Assembly: GCA_033239005.1 (NCBI GenBank) | Contig: BSQZ01000026.1 | Coordinates: 2,931,001 to 2,995,000, forward strand | Reading direction: 5' to 3' | Source: Lamellibrachia satsuma | Lineage: Eukaryota > Annelida > Polychaeta > Sabellida > Siboglinidae | DNA length: 64,000 bases | Part shown: in pieces, positions 19,832 through 32,290 of the stretch | How positions within the stretch are numbered: the first letter of the stretch is position 1 | Layout: each line of letters opens with the position of its first letter | Program-made: the position numbers and the translations under genes | The notes under the pieces: model-generated | The model's input: only the letters and a program-made list of their open reading frames with translations | The model's database searches: none | What the model was told of the DNA's origin: nothing

Positions 19832-22376
19832 GGGTTCAGCACTCAGTTACATTTCCCATTGGTGGCCATGTTAACGTTTTGCATGATTATAAGAAAACTT
19901 GACCATCAAAAATTCAGAAATTTCTTACCTGCCGTCATCATCATTTCATTGACATGCTGATGGAGTTTAGTCAAAATTATACATTTCTAACTCTTTTAAA
20001 ATGGCTGAACGTGTCATGCCCATCAATGTTTACCAATTTCTTCATGAATTACTACGCACGCGTGCATTGTGGTGAAAAAAATTGCCAAACATCCTTCCGC
20101 CTATTGAAATCATCTAAAAATCCACAGTTACATTGCCGACATGTTCTACCAGCAAACCTGCCAATGTGCCTGCTCGAATGCAGTTATGTCAGATGATATG
20201 ATTTTTTTTAAATGACATACCTAAAATTACTGTGCCCTACATTCGTCTGTAACACACCAGGAAGTCTAACTGGGTCATGATCCCAAATAGGGAAGCTTTT
20301 TTTTGAGAAAATGTCCAATTTTATATCAAGTTGCGGCACAATGTATATGTAAACCCATTATGGAACACTCCTGCTTGTCACGTCATTATTATTTGTTTCA
20401 CAGCCAAAACAATGCCCTGCCCATAATATTAGCCATGTACACTAGATTTCTAGAGCATTGCGAACCAATGAAACCTACTTACTGTCTCTTTAAATATACC
20501 ACCTACTTATTTTCAAATTAATATTTGTATAATTGCTTGATTTTTAACCAAATATGGCGCAACTTTGTCACAAAAGTGACAACTTGTCACATTTAACAGG
20601 ATTTTGGGTGATTTCCATTGTGTCAGACTTGCTAAATTTTATTGTTTATGTGATTGCTTTCATGCTTCTACTTGATCGGGTACATGGCGTACTGTTTGAT
20701 TTGGATACGCCATCATAAAGGGGTATCACATGACCAGATACCCATTGCGGCCACATTTGAAAATGTTGATATACGCAATGCTTCCAGTGGCTGTGACACA
20801 ACCAAAATACGATTATTCTGTCCAAATTTGCTACACAATATCACCAATGCATTGCGCCACATAACAAATATCACCAATGACTGTTCTAGTGCAAAATAGC
20901 TACCTGCTCCCTCACAAACTGGTGCCATACCCCCTAATTTTGACAAAATTTTCATTTTGGCAACCGGCCAGTACCATGCTATTTGCGATTGCTGCGGCTG
21001 TCTGTCTTTGCAAGCAAACTGTTCACTTTTCCCGTGAACCTATGCCTTTGGGAATGGTTATATCTTCTGTAAACCACTTGTTGGTTAGGGTTAGCTAGGG
21101 AAGGGGTTAGCTAGATATGGGGTTAGTTAGGGATGGGGTTAACTAGAGATGGGGTTAGCTACGGTTAGGCTTGCATACCTTCATCTCCTTGTGTCCGTAC
21201 ACTTACAAAGAACTGCATGCAACATCAAATGAGTACTGAGACGTGGTGAATAGACATTTATGAAAATTACCGTTGATTTCCCAATAGAAAAATGCGCTTA
21301 TGTTAAGCTTTTAGCTTACCATAAACTCTTTCGGGCAGTTTGAACAGATGAAAAAAAATTGTATTTATTGACAACCATATATCTTGTTAATCATCAAATG
21401 GCGTAACATATCAGCCGATGCACATCTAACGTTATAGTGCAACATTAAAATGTACATTTGTTTGAAATGTTTTATATATAGTAGATCAGTTATAGGATAC
21501 CTCCTAAAAGAGACGGTTACGAAGTTTAAATAATAGCGGCGCTTAACAAGTAATGCTCTTGTTGACTATATGGAATCAATAATATATATATATATATAAT
21601 AATATAATATTAACTAGCCTGACACAGACAATGTTCTAAGTAAACGCACGCAACATGAGGCAAGTTACCAGCCATTTTATTTGATTCGTGTGATTCTATG
21701 TTGGATCATGTAACTGAGCCCATACACTGTCACTGCACGACTGTAGCCACATCTGAGTTGGCCATTAGTAGCTCTATATTTAACAATTCTTCCTTTTGTG
21801 CAGCATGTCCACCGTACACACTCATTGTTTGGTGACAGACACACGCTTTCATACATTTAATCAGTATATTTTTGATAAAAAACCCTTCTCCATGACTGTT
21901 AGATGGCTACCGCACTTCCGTTGCCATGGTGCCTATTTGGGTTCAGCACTCAGTTACATTTCCCATTGGTGGCCATGTTAACGTTTTGCATGATTATAAG
22001 AAAACTTGACCATCAAAAATTCAGAAATTTCTTACCTGCCGTCATCATCATTTCATTGACATGCTGATGGAGTTTAGTCAAAATTAGACATTTCTAACTC
22101 TTTTAAAATGGCTGAACGTGTCAATGTTTACCAATTTCTTCATGAATTACTACGCACACGTGCGTTGTGGTGAAAATTGCCAAAAATCCTTCCGCCTATT
22201 GAAATCATCTAAAAATCCACAGTTACACTGCCAGCATGTTCTACCAGCAAACCTGCCAATGTGCCTGCTCAAATGCAATTATGTCAGATGATATGATTTT
22301 TTTAAATGACACCTAAAATTACTGTGCCCTACATTCGTCTGTAACACACCAGGAAGTCTAACTGGGTCGTGATCCC
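19832..22376. mobile_element. LTR-like element: two direct ~440-bp repeats with 1.65-kb spacer
   Basis: Direct repeats 19832-20284 and 21939-22376 are nearly identical apart from small gaps, both running from GGGTTCAGC to GATCCC. CTGGA lies just outside both outer ends, compatible with a 5-bp target duplication. The spacer (20285-21938) has short frames only, one with SGCDTTKIRLFCP near 20780, and no pol, gag or integrase signature. Its ends are AAATAGG and the inverse CCTATTT. TG...CA termini are absent, so an LTR element is a hypothesis; two separate insertions are the alternative. Confidence 0.5.
21085..21175. repeat. GGGTTAG-rich degenerate tandem repeat
   Basis: Repeats of roughly GGGTTAGCTAGAGATG, with GGTTAGGGTTAGC at the left edge resembling the animal telomere repeat. 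Lies within the spacer of the LTR-like element. Confidence 0.7.
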
Positions 22377-23710
22377 TGGACGCAAAGTGGGCATGGACCA
22401 CAGTCAGAATCCGTCCGCAATTACAACGATAAAGAGTCCCAAGGAAAAAATTAATTGTGCAGTTAGGGTTTATTTGTGAGAGCAGAAATTGTATGGATGA
22501 GTGAGTGGAAGTGATGTTTTTGTGCACAGTAGCATCTAAGCTTTGAAATGATGCCATTTGTCAGTTGGTATACCACTTGCGTAAGGACACAGTGGCCATC
22601 AGGCAGGGTGTACTCATATTTTGGAAACCGGGGAATTTCATGGCAGAAATGCAGGGGTGTCATGCATTGAAGCAATTTGTGCGAAAAGGAGGTATGTCAT
22701 TTTCACGAATTTCATACACCAGGGGTCTTAGTGGGTCTGTCATTTGCTACGAATTAAAAAAAAATTGTAGGATAAATTTTCAATGTAGGCGGAAGAACGT
22801 TATAATGGTCGTGACTGTGGTCCGTGCCCAAGTGGGGTTTTCATTGTGACGGAAATTATAAGTAGCTAATTAAGATCGCATCCGGGCATTTAGATGTAGA
22901 CAATGATGCTGATTGGCTGCTTGCTTTTCACCCAGTAACGCCCACAGAAATGGAGTCGTTACGAGTCGCACGTGCTACCGACAGAGCCAGAGTAGTTAAA
23001 TTTAGAGTTTGCACTGAAAGAAGAAAAACATGTTTGCCTGCATCCAGAACATTGCTGATGGACGTGATGTGAGGGGAATACTTTATACAGCGTACGAAAC
23101 CCCCCTCATACATAATTCTCCCTCGTGTGCTTGATACGTTACACGACAAGTATCTCGGCTGGTACATGGTGTCGGTCATGCCACCTGGCGACGGTAACAG
23201 TCAAAACATGCATCTGCGGCCAGACTCTCTTCTCGGTGCATTCAAGAAGTCGACCGAGAGTCAGATAAGCGAGACTGCCTGACAGCGATTATTAGTTTTC
23301 TATTTATTCACCAGGCGTCACCATTATATGGACGGTGGATTGATTTTTTATATATTTAATCCGTAAATCAATCCGAATCATTTGGAGACTTCGGAGAAAG
23401 GAACCATTGCAGAATACCTGCAAGAAATCAGTTATAAAAAGTAGGTGATTTGATAAGTAGTCGATATTTGTATGTAAGCTATACGTCTTTATTTGCACAT
23501 AGTGACAATCATAACAGGACGCTACAGTTGGCTGTACAGTTATCCTTGTTCGTGGACCTGTATGTCCTATGATGCAAACACCAAGTAGAATATTGATTCA
23601 CCCTAAAGAAACGCATTTTTAACCTTTCTGTCTATGCGTCATATTTATGCTGCATTCGAATGAATTGCACGAGACGCCATTCTATCACTCGACTCAATAT
23701 TGTGAGCCTA
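22377..23710. other. Unassigned stretch
   Basis: No gene recognised. An imperfect inverted pair (GGGCATGGACCACAGTC near 22390 and its complement near 22815) is the only structure seen. Confidence 0.4.
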
Positions 23711-24593
23711 AAGCCCGGCATACACGTCACGACGCGACGACTTATCGGCGACAATTTGTCTCAGATTCGTGGGAGACAAATTGTCGGCGTCAAGATGCAT
23801 CGCCGACACCTTTGTTGGGGCGGGGGGGGGCGTCATACATGACGCGACTCGCGTCGGCGACCGGCAGGAACTACTGCCACCGCCCAGCGGAATCTTGTGT
23901 AACTACGCGAAATGGCAGGACTCTCAGCAAACAACAATTTGCCACGCTCAGCGGTTCGGCCAAAAAATACGAAAATCAAAGTGCGTTACACGTACGTACC
24001 CCGGCGTTACACGTACGTACCCCGACGTTACACTACGTTCCCCGACGTTACACTACGTACCCCGTACGGCCGCAGATCTCTATTTATATATTAAGATTGC
24101 CACTTACCTGGACGTTCCAACCCCAAGGCTACTTCCTCCCACGCCTTTACTTTCTGTTCTCGATTACTGTACGCTTTTGAACTCGAGTCGTACAAACAGG
24201 GCCTCTCCTGCCACCAATCAATTAGCTTTTCCTCGCGTTCAACGTTCCACTGAAACTGGTTTCAGGTTTTTACATACAGTCCCGTGACTATGGTGAGGCT
24301 CCTGACTGGCCAAAGGACTCAACACATTTCAGGAGGCAGAAAACCTGTCACCGACGAGTCGCCGACGAGGGTGTGCCGCCATACACGTCACGACTCGTCG
24401 GTGGCGATTTGTCCCCGACAACTTGTCTTTACTATCACACATGTTCGGTGTTCCACGACGCGACAAAAACTGGATAACACTTGTATGCGACAAAAGCGTC
24501 TCGTCGTGAGAGTGCATACACGTCACGACGAATTCGTCGGCGACTCAAAAAGTTATCGTAGACCAGTCGCGTCGTGATGTGCATGCCGGGCTT
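23711..24593. mobile_element. TIR element with AAGCCCGGCATACACGTC ends
   Basis: 883 bp between inverted termini of about 28 bp (AAGCCCGGCAT(A/G)CAC(G/A)TCACGACGCGAC). Inside, CATACACGTCACGAC recurs at about 24383 and 24513, and a ~20-bp TACGTACCCC(G) tandem lies at 23990-24065. The C/G-rich CGACG repeats give overlapping spurious frames. No transposase. A clear target duplication could not be assigned. Confidence 0.7.
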
Positions 24594-25590
24594 GAGTGAG
24601 TTTTACCAGTTATATGTACGAGACCTCAGCTAATCCAGCAGCCAAGCTGGAGTGGTTGCTTTTGAACACCTTTTAGGCGAATTAATGACTGAAACTGAGG
24701 AAGTAATTTCCATGGGTGAATTTCGGTGAGGGACACAACTTGGAGGACGCGCTGCCCTTTCCCAGTGCGTCCATAAAATTGGCCATAAGATGCATTTTTC
24801 CTTGTATTAAACGCAACGAGCTGCACAAGATTCCGTATGCACTATTCCAATGGCATTTTGACAAAGTAGTGGATGCACAAATGTCATTTTGTTTGTAAAT
24901 AGTACAATACAATAAAAACACATATTGCACCAAAATCCGAGGAGGTGCGTCAAAATCAAAGGGTTAAATAATTCCTTCCTTTCAACCAATATTGTATCCG
25001 TTTATGGAATGATTTGCATTTTATCGACAAAAAGATAGTTCCCCTTTTAAGGAATAATAGCAATTTCAAAACCTGCCTATAAAATTTCGTTTTATGGAAA
25101 TTGGAACTGGAAACGTGCCCTTTACGACCATACACCCTGCGGAAATGTAATATAAGCTGGGAGCACTATGCTGGTAAGGCAAGATGGGAAATAAATCAAG
25201 ATGGTTTTGAGGCGTCGTCGAAGGTTAAAAGTTGTTCGGAATGCATTTGCTATTCAATTTTCGACAAATTGTAAGGCGCATATCACTCACACCAGTAACC
25301 TCACTAATGTTCTCCTAGTCGCCATAACCTCGCTCGACGCTGCGATCATCGTGAAACACTTGGCAAAAGTGGTTGAAAATGGTACGTCTTTTCAACCACT
25401 TGCCAAAAACCTTTCAAAGAATTTTTCTCAATTATACCCGTCGTGTTACGGTCTTTCACACATCAAGGAAGCACAGTGGACACAAGCGGCTGAACAGATA
25501 GAATACGGAAAACAAGGGCAGCTTTCGTGTGCAGAGAAATGTCTATAGGCATACCAACCATGCTACAAATTTTAAATCAAACGTTAAAGC
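24594..25590. other. Unassigned stretch
   Basis: No gene or repeat recognised. The inverted pair AAGTGGTTGAAAA/TTTTCAACCACTT near 25370-25400 is a short local hairpin. Confidence 0.4.
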
Positions 25591-25990
25591 TGTGCAAATG
25601 TATGAATAACAGACATGGGGTGCTACAAAATACACAAGATCCAACGTTTCGCAAACACGTGTCTGAGGAGAACGGTGGCCAGAACTGTGCCCAAACAATT
25701 AATAATGAAGCACTATAGGAAAGAGCAAATCAAGAACCAATCGAAAGTCAAATTAGAAGAAGACGTGGAGCTGGATATGCCATTCTGCCAGGAAGCCACA
25801 CATTACAGTCGGAACCCTAAGGGCAAAACGGGATGACCGAGAAACACTTGTCGCAGAGACGTGGAAGCAGAGATGACAAAAGCAAGATGTAGATGAACTG
25901 GAAGCCCAAGCCCAAAATCATGTCCGCTGAAAAAATAGTTGTTAATGGCCTATGCTCGGCAGGGAGTGAAAAGGCTTGACATAAGCCGCT
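25591..25990 (+). mobile_element. RTE-like LINE 3' relic
   Basis: Across several frames one can read HKIQRFANTCLRRTV, RKEQIKNQS (from an older LWERTNQEPI-type block), and GQNGMTEKHLSQRRGSRDD, ending VVNGLCSAGSEKA. This is the same C-terminal layout as the copy at 1-658 but with many frameshifts. Confidence 0.65.
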
Positions 25991-26885
25991 TCCCTCCCTG
26001 GATGAGCATACGGGATTAACAACTTCCTGTCAGTCTTCGTGTCTTGAGTATAACACCATCTCTCCAGGTACTAGCTCTGTATATCCTGACTGTGCCCATG
26101 TTGTCTGAAACAGTTGAACTAAATCAGTGTTGCCTGTCTACCTTCATACATCGTCCTGACATTGCAGGTCCCAACATTGTCCTCGTTGATGTCACTAGGC
26201 TCGACTAACTTCCTTGCGGCTTTCAATATGCAGCGTCATCCTCCTTGGAAACTATGGTCCTTCTGCTCCCAAGTTGAGTTGGGTTAAATTTGTCGTTAAT
26301 ACTTCTGTAATCCACTGAATCCACTAAACTGAGCAGTGGCCTACGTGGCTTGTTCAGTCCTCTGTTGGCCGGATTTACCAGTTTCTGCCCCCCCCTCCCA
26401 CGGCGAGGACACACGGTTGGGCTTTGGGAGGCAAAGTGAATTAAGTCAAAGTAAGACCATGCCCCTTGTGTAGCTTACGTTGGTAATTCTGCACAGGCTA
26501 CGCTCCATGTGGATTTCATGAGCACCATTTTGAAAACGCTCATAAAATGTAATAACGGATTCTGTTTTATGATGGCTAATAATAAGCTCCCCAATGCTAT
26601 GCCTTGCTACATCCCGCCTAACCTCAACGTAGGCCTACGGAAGGTGTTTCTTAAGCCATAGACAAAGCCATAACAATGTTCAATTAGACGTTCGCATAAT
26701 CAGATAATCTACAGAGCACTGACACTGAAGGGTTGGACGGCGTTTAGGAATCGGGTAACTTCCCTTTAAACGTTGTAAAAGAGGACACACTATAATACAT
26801 GCACGCACGCACGCACGCACGCACCCACGCACGCACGCGCAGTCAAACCGGAAGACTGACGTTGCGACAAGAAGCAGGTGCCACG
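25991..26885. other. Unassigned stretch with (GCAC)n
   Basis: No gene recognised; a poly-C run lies at 26389-26398 and a GCAC microsatellite at 26798-26840. Confidence 0.45.
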
Positions 26886-26889
26886 TGAA

Positions 26890-27395
26890 AGACGACGGCG
26901 CGTGAGGGTCGTTTCATCCATCGACTGTGCGCATTGTCGCCTTCCACTACAAGAAGATGTGCGTTCAGTTGTAAGCACAAAATGGCACTATCGTTGGCGA
27001 ATAATAGCGCGAAAACCACGGCTGACACCAATGATGGCCAAAAAGCGTCACCACACGGTGCACATTTCGCCTAACGTCTTGTGGTCAGTTGATAGCTCAT
27101 TTCTCCAGTTCAGAACAACAAAGACTTTTGCAAGAAGACCAAACAATGAAAGGTATATTCCACGCTACACCATGCCAACTCTAAAGCACGCTGTGAAACA
27201 TACGTGTATGCCAAGGCTCCAAGTCATACAGCACGCTGAGTGAGTTCATGGCTCGCGAGTGCCACAGTTTGGGTTCTCTCCTGTGCCGGGCGATGCGCTT
27301 CACCTGAACCCTATAGAGACACCGTTGCCGCAAACAGCCCAACTCAATGCCACAGTGTCTGCGTCTTTGAAATATCACAAGAATTGCGTTTTTTA
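26890..27395 (+). pseudogene. Tc1-like transposase relic
   Basis: The frame at 26878-27243 contains ARKPRLTPMMAKKR, then VLWSVDSSFLQF, RRPNNERYIPRYTMPTLKHA. These match the Tc1 DDE transposase order of KPLL..KMRKARL, the DESKF region and RRPGERY..CTVPTVKH. The catalytic DES has become DSS. Past a stop, DALHLNPIE near 27290 corresponds to the DLNPIE block. Inverted termini were not found. Confidence 0.7.
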
Positions 27396-29756
27396 AATAT
27401 CGCGAGAACTACGAAAACTTTACTTCGAGCATACCACGTCGTATAATTGAATCAATCATCAGAAACACAGGTTACGGCTGCAGTTACTTTGGATATATTG
27501 AAAGAAGTGCTTGATCATGAAAACGAATTATCCTGGACATACGTTTACCATTGTGAAAGGGTTTTTCTTCTTCTGATACAAAATAGGAGAGACCAACGAT
27601 TTTGTGAAGCAGATCGGCAAATGGGTTAGACAGTCTATACCATTTTAATGAGTGGATCTCGTTTCCCGGTCGCTTTAAATTTTTTTTCTCGGTTTTCAGT
27701 AAAATAGAATTTAATAAAGTGTTATGATCAGACAGTTTTACAAGTTTAAAATGTTTACAATTAGCTAATTAAGCTAGAATCCCTTCAACTCGCAATCAAA
27801 GAAAAATATGCCTTTAATTAGAACACTGAGATATATAATATGATAAGTAAAATCAGGTGCTGGTGAATTATCATGACATCACTTGTGAAATAATACTGAA
27901 CAGTATACAAAAGTGCTATGAAAATGAAATACACAACTGTTTATAAAGAAAACATGAACAAAGTCTTAAAACGTAGGTCTGTCCCTTAAAATCAAGGTCC
28001 AAGCTCGATTAGATCCCGAAATATTGGCCAATATACGTTGTCAAAGGAAGGAATTTTGAAAATAAAAAATAGCTGCCATCAATACTAATGGACAAATGGA
28101 AACATTGGTATTCTGATTCATTAGCCATAACGTTAAAAAAAATATCAGATTGCTTATCTAGACAAAGTGAACGAACTTACACGGTGATCATGGCTGCAAA
28201 AGGGATACTCGGTAATTACATTTTAAGTAGGTGGTTTTAACAGGAAATGAAAAGGTTGTTCTATCAGGAGTTGCCAGTCATGAGAGTGAATACTCCGTCA
28301 CGTTGTTATTAAAAGACCGCGGCATTTACAAAAGAAAGCAAGGCGACGCAGATAATCTAGGATTGATCCAGATATTATATGTGCCGCCATTCGTGCGTCA
28401 CTGCGTGATTCAAATACTGTAGTTGCTTGAAAAAAAGCACCATCAGGAAATTAGTTGAAGCGAATTCTGTGATCACATCGCATGCATAAGTTGACTAGAC
28501 GTAAATTATATAGCGTTATATGATACGTGACATCAATGCCAACGAAGCTACGAACATTTTATTATCGTGCTGTGGACAGCTGTTACGGACGGTTGCAGAA
28601 ACATCTTAACTCTTTCCCGAGAACCATAACCCGCGTGCGCTCCTCAAAAGACCTCCCTCCCTCCCTCCCTCCCTCCCTCCCGACTAGTCGGTTGCATTTT
28701 TTGGTCGAATACTGAACCGATGCAAAGAACGAATTGCAATTTTGTTATGTTCTGCGTGAAAGGAACCGATTTTATGCATTGCGGTGTTGTATATTTTATC
28801 CGGGTTAAATCCAATGCTGTTGTCTTGATTAGGCTGCCTCTGGTTGAGTGTTATTGCCGATAACGCCGAAACTGAGCCAACCCGACGTTCAAACTCGGGA
28901 TAGTAATCATGTCACAACCATGACTGGTTGATGCAAAAACTGTCGCATCTCTAATACGATGTCGATTTATTATCCATCAGATATTTCTACCGCGTTCGGC
29001 GGGTTGCGTATATTACACCAATGTCTGCAGCCTCAAGTGATTCGCACGGATAATAAGCATCACTCACGGAAGGACAACTGCTGGTTTTTCTTGAAGGGAC
29101 TGGTTTAGACTAGGTCGACGCTACTTTTGAATCGCACCGTACGGCCGATCAAATCATAAGACGCGTACGCTTACACATGACTTGTCTTAGCACAGCCAAG
29201 ACCGCGTACAGATGTTGCATATCGGTCAATCGTCAGAACAATGACGCACAGGACGAGCTAATGCGAGAACGGTTGTATCTTTGATAGTAATCAAGTTTGA
29301 CGTACTATAACGCCCAACTATGTATAGACGGCCTATATCCTCATCCGTGTTTACAAACACTAAGTAAGTTCAGGTAGTGGTAGTTCGTACGTTCAGAATG
29401 CACAACATTATCAAAGAAATATCCATCAATGCCTTGGTGCGTGTTGCTGCCAGTCAACATATCGATGGCTTCTTGAATTTGCGACGTCACACTGGCAGTC
29501 ATAGTAATGTTGGCGACGCCTTGCCTTGTATGACGTAACTTTGGACAAGCGAAGAAAAGACGCGTGACGTTGCCAACAATTGTACGTAACTGTTCGCACA
29601 GCGAATACTATAAAGGATAATTCGGTTATTCGTGGAAAGGGTGATAGCGGGGTGGACTTCTAAATAATAAAACTGTGACGACCCGACCGGGGTGTCGTAG
29701 ATAAGCCCCTGAAAGTTTGACGCCCGAGATGCAAAGGGTCTAGGAGGAGTATCATA
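27396..29756. other. Unassigned stretch
   Basis: No gene or transposon recognised. A CCCT microsatellite (seven copies) lies at 28653-28681. Confidence 0.45.
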
Positions 29757-29850
29757 ACATATATACAAACATACGTGCATGCATACATACATACATACAT
29801 ACATATATACATACATACATACATACAAACATACATACATACATACATAC
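29757..29850. repeat. (ACAT)n microsatellite
   Basis: Tetranucleotide ACAT run with occasional variants. Confidence 0.95.
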
Positions 29851-30260
29851 GTAATCACAGTGGATAATAAGATTTAACAACAGTCTTTATCAGGTTAATG
29901 CGAATAAATATTTGTTGTTGACTTATCGAGTTGGCGTGACCCACATTGCTTTCCAAAAGCAGTCCAGAGTATTTCATCAGAACAATCGATATGTGAACAT
30001 ACAGTCATGTTTATACCAAATTAGTCACCGCTGGATGGCAATAGCATTTCGTACACCGAGTTATTTCTGTAATTAATGTGTTTTATGTAGTTAGTGTCTT
30101 CTATGATTAGTATCTGCTGTAGTCATAGTGTCTTCTTTAGTCAGTGTCTTTTGTTGTTCGTGTCGTCTGAAGTTAGTGTTTTTGTAGTTATTATCTTTGG
30201 AGAAAGACAGACCAGACCCCAGAAGTAGACCAGGCCTATTCAACTTAATTTGGCTTTCAA

Positions 30261-30452
30261 TTCCCATGTAAGTCCATCAGATGAGATATACAGCTGGATA
30301 TATTCCCATGTAAGCCCATCAGATGAGATATACAGCTGGATATATTCCCATGTAAGTCCATCAGATGAGACAGACAGCTAGGTACATTCCCATGTAAGTC
30401 CATCAGATGAGATATACAACTGGATATATTCCCATGTAAGTCCATCAGCTGA
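30261..30452. repeat. 42-bp tandem repeat, about 4.5 copies
   Basis: Unit starts at 30261, 30303, 30345, 30387 and 30429, each opening TTCCCATGTAAG(T/C)CCATC. The minus-strand frame through it (MDLHGN repeats) is a by-product of 42 being divisible by three. Confidence 0.93.
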
Positions 30453-30641
30453 TATATTCCGGGTTGTCAATGACAAAATGTTCACACAACATTTTACAAC
30501 ATAGATCAGTTTGTAATCTGGTCATATTTCTCTAGTTTTGCATTTGATAATTATACTTTAATTAATTAAAATGTCACAGTGTTGCATATAAAGAAACTTG
30601 TAACAAACTGGAGCCGTGTTTCCGCAGTGGAGATTCTCAGT

Positions 30642-31062
30642 GCGTGACCTGGCATTGCGTGACCTGGCAGTGCGTGACCTGGCATTGCGTGACCTGGCAG
30701 TGCGTGACCTGGCAGTGCGTGACCTGGCATTGCGTGACCTGGCAGTGCGTGACCTGGCAGTGCGTTACCTGGCAGTGCGTGACCTGGCAGTGCGTGACCT
30801 GGCAGTGCGTGACCTGGCATTGCGTGACCTGGCATTGCGTGACCTGGCAGTGCGTGACCTGGCAGTGCGTGACCTGGCAGTGCGTGACCTGGCATTGCGT
30901 GACCTGGCAGTGCGTGACCTGGCATTGCGTGACCTGGCAGTGCGTGACCTGGCAGTGCGTGACCTGGCAGTGCGTGACCTGGCATTGCGTGACCTGGCAG
31001 TGCGTGACCTGGCAGTGCGTGACCTGGCATTGCGTGACTTGGCAGTGCGTGACCTGGCAGTG
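30642..31062. repeat. 15-bp minisatellite, 28 copies
   Basis: Unit GTGCGTGACCTGGCA with two main variants at one position (GGCAGTGCG versus GGCATTGCG). Five of six frames are open through the whole array. Nothing flanking suggests a real exon. Confidence 0.95.
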
Positions 31063-31209
31063 CGCAGGGACAGGCTTAACAAGTTTACTACTCATGCCAA
31101 AAAACCAGATGACAAAGAAGCCATTGGCCAACACTTCCTCATCTATATAATCTGTGTAACCCGCTATTCTGAGATATTTTGTTTTCAAAAATATTATGTA
31201 TTAAAATGT

Positions 31210-31436
31210 AGATAATCTGTTTCATTCATTTATTGTCCTTTGTGAGAATGATTACTTTCTGATATATACACTGATTTTCCCTAATGTTACTTTGTGTCCT
31301 TTAGTTCTACTATCTTTCTTAAAAATATGTCCGCCAGTATTTCCATACCCATGCAATATCATGAAAACTTCAATTTGATCTCTTCTCTAGGATTGTTAAA
31401 CCACATTCTTTTAGGCGCTCTTCATAACTAAGGTCG
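31210..31436 (-). mobile_element. CR1-like LINE fragment, reversed
   Basis: The minus strand matches the C-terminal part of the CR1-like element at 38.2 kb: the GAAGAGCGCCTAAAAGAATG block (EERLKECG), ATATTTTTAAG, then a TTCTCACA(A)AGGACAATAAATGAATG block (HSFSQRTINEW). Stops are frequent. Neither element end is preserved. Confidence 0.78.
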
Positions 31437-31734
31437 ACGTACGTTTCCGACGGCGGCGTGTCCCCGAACATTGTCTCTATTACTCCACGCGTGCTCCTTT
31501 ATTAGTAGACAAATGCGATTCCCCTCGCCCTAATCTGGTGGTGCTTCGTGCACACTAGTTATGGGCGTCAGTTTCGATAAATCGATTCGTTGTGACGAAG
31601 ACAGTTAATCTCATCGTAATCAAGTTAGCGTGTTTATTGTGACGGACTCTGACAGTTGTGTGCAGTATCGTTAAACGATGGGTAAGACCACAGTTGACCT
31701 CCCTGTTTATTGTTTCACAAGCTATTGGCTGTGA

Positions 31735-32000
31735 AACAGTGCATTTTTCAGAGTTTAACTGGCGGAGGGATTTATGGGAATTTTTCTGCTATGGGCCACG
31801 TGGGCGCATGAATACATGGCTATTTTTGTCAATATTGACGGGCATCGCACGTGGGGGCGTTTTAAAAGAGCTGGAAGTATGTGATTTTGATAACAGCTGG
31901 TGAGCATGTCGGTGAGATGATGGCAGTTGCTGTGAAAAAGTTTAAGATTTTTTGATGGTCAGGTTTTCTTATAATCAGACAAAACGTTAACATGGCCACC
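31735..32000 (-). repeat. Third, divergent copy of the 19.8/21.9-kb repeat
   Basis: On the minus strand it begins GGTGGCCATGTTAACGTTTT and continues with TTATAAGAAAAC(C/T)TGACCATC, as in the two direct repeats. It is inverted and much more diverged. It could be a solo copy of that repeat family. Confidence 0.65.
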
Positions 32001-32109
32001 AGTGCAACTCTCTACTGTGGTCTGCCCCCTAAACGATGGATCTACTGCTTGACGGATCAGCACAAGTCTCGATCTCCCTCCTTTCCCCCATGGCCACGTT
32101 CGTTTGCCA

Positions 32110-32212
32110 CCCATCTGTCTGTCTGTCTGTATGTCTGTCTGTCTGTCTCTCTTTCTCTCTCGTGTCTGCGTGTCTGCGTGTCTGCATGTCTGCATGTCTG
32201 CATGTCTATCTA

Positions 32213-32290
<78 letters not shown>

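Noticed and set aside
20654..20899. Host exon SGCDTTKIRLFCPNLL
   Set aside because: Protein-like in places but no family recognised, no splice signals convincingly placed, and it lies between two direct repeats of a probable mobile element.
26223..26414. LINE endonuclease relic on the minus strand near 26.0-26.4 kb
   Set aside because: A few words look like retrotransposon endonuclease text, but I could not anchor any catalytic motif.
30566..31215. Repeat proteins RDLAV, CVTWQ, CQVTH and GHALP
   Set aside because: Five of six frames are open through the 15-bp array, so open length carries no evidence of coding.
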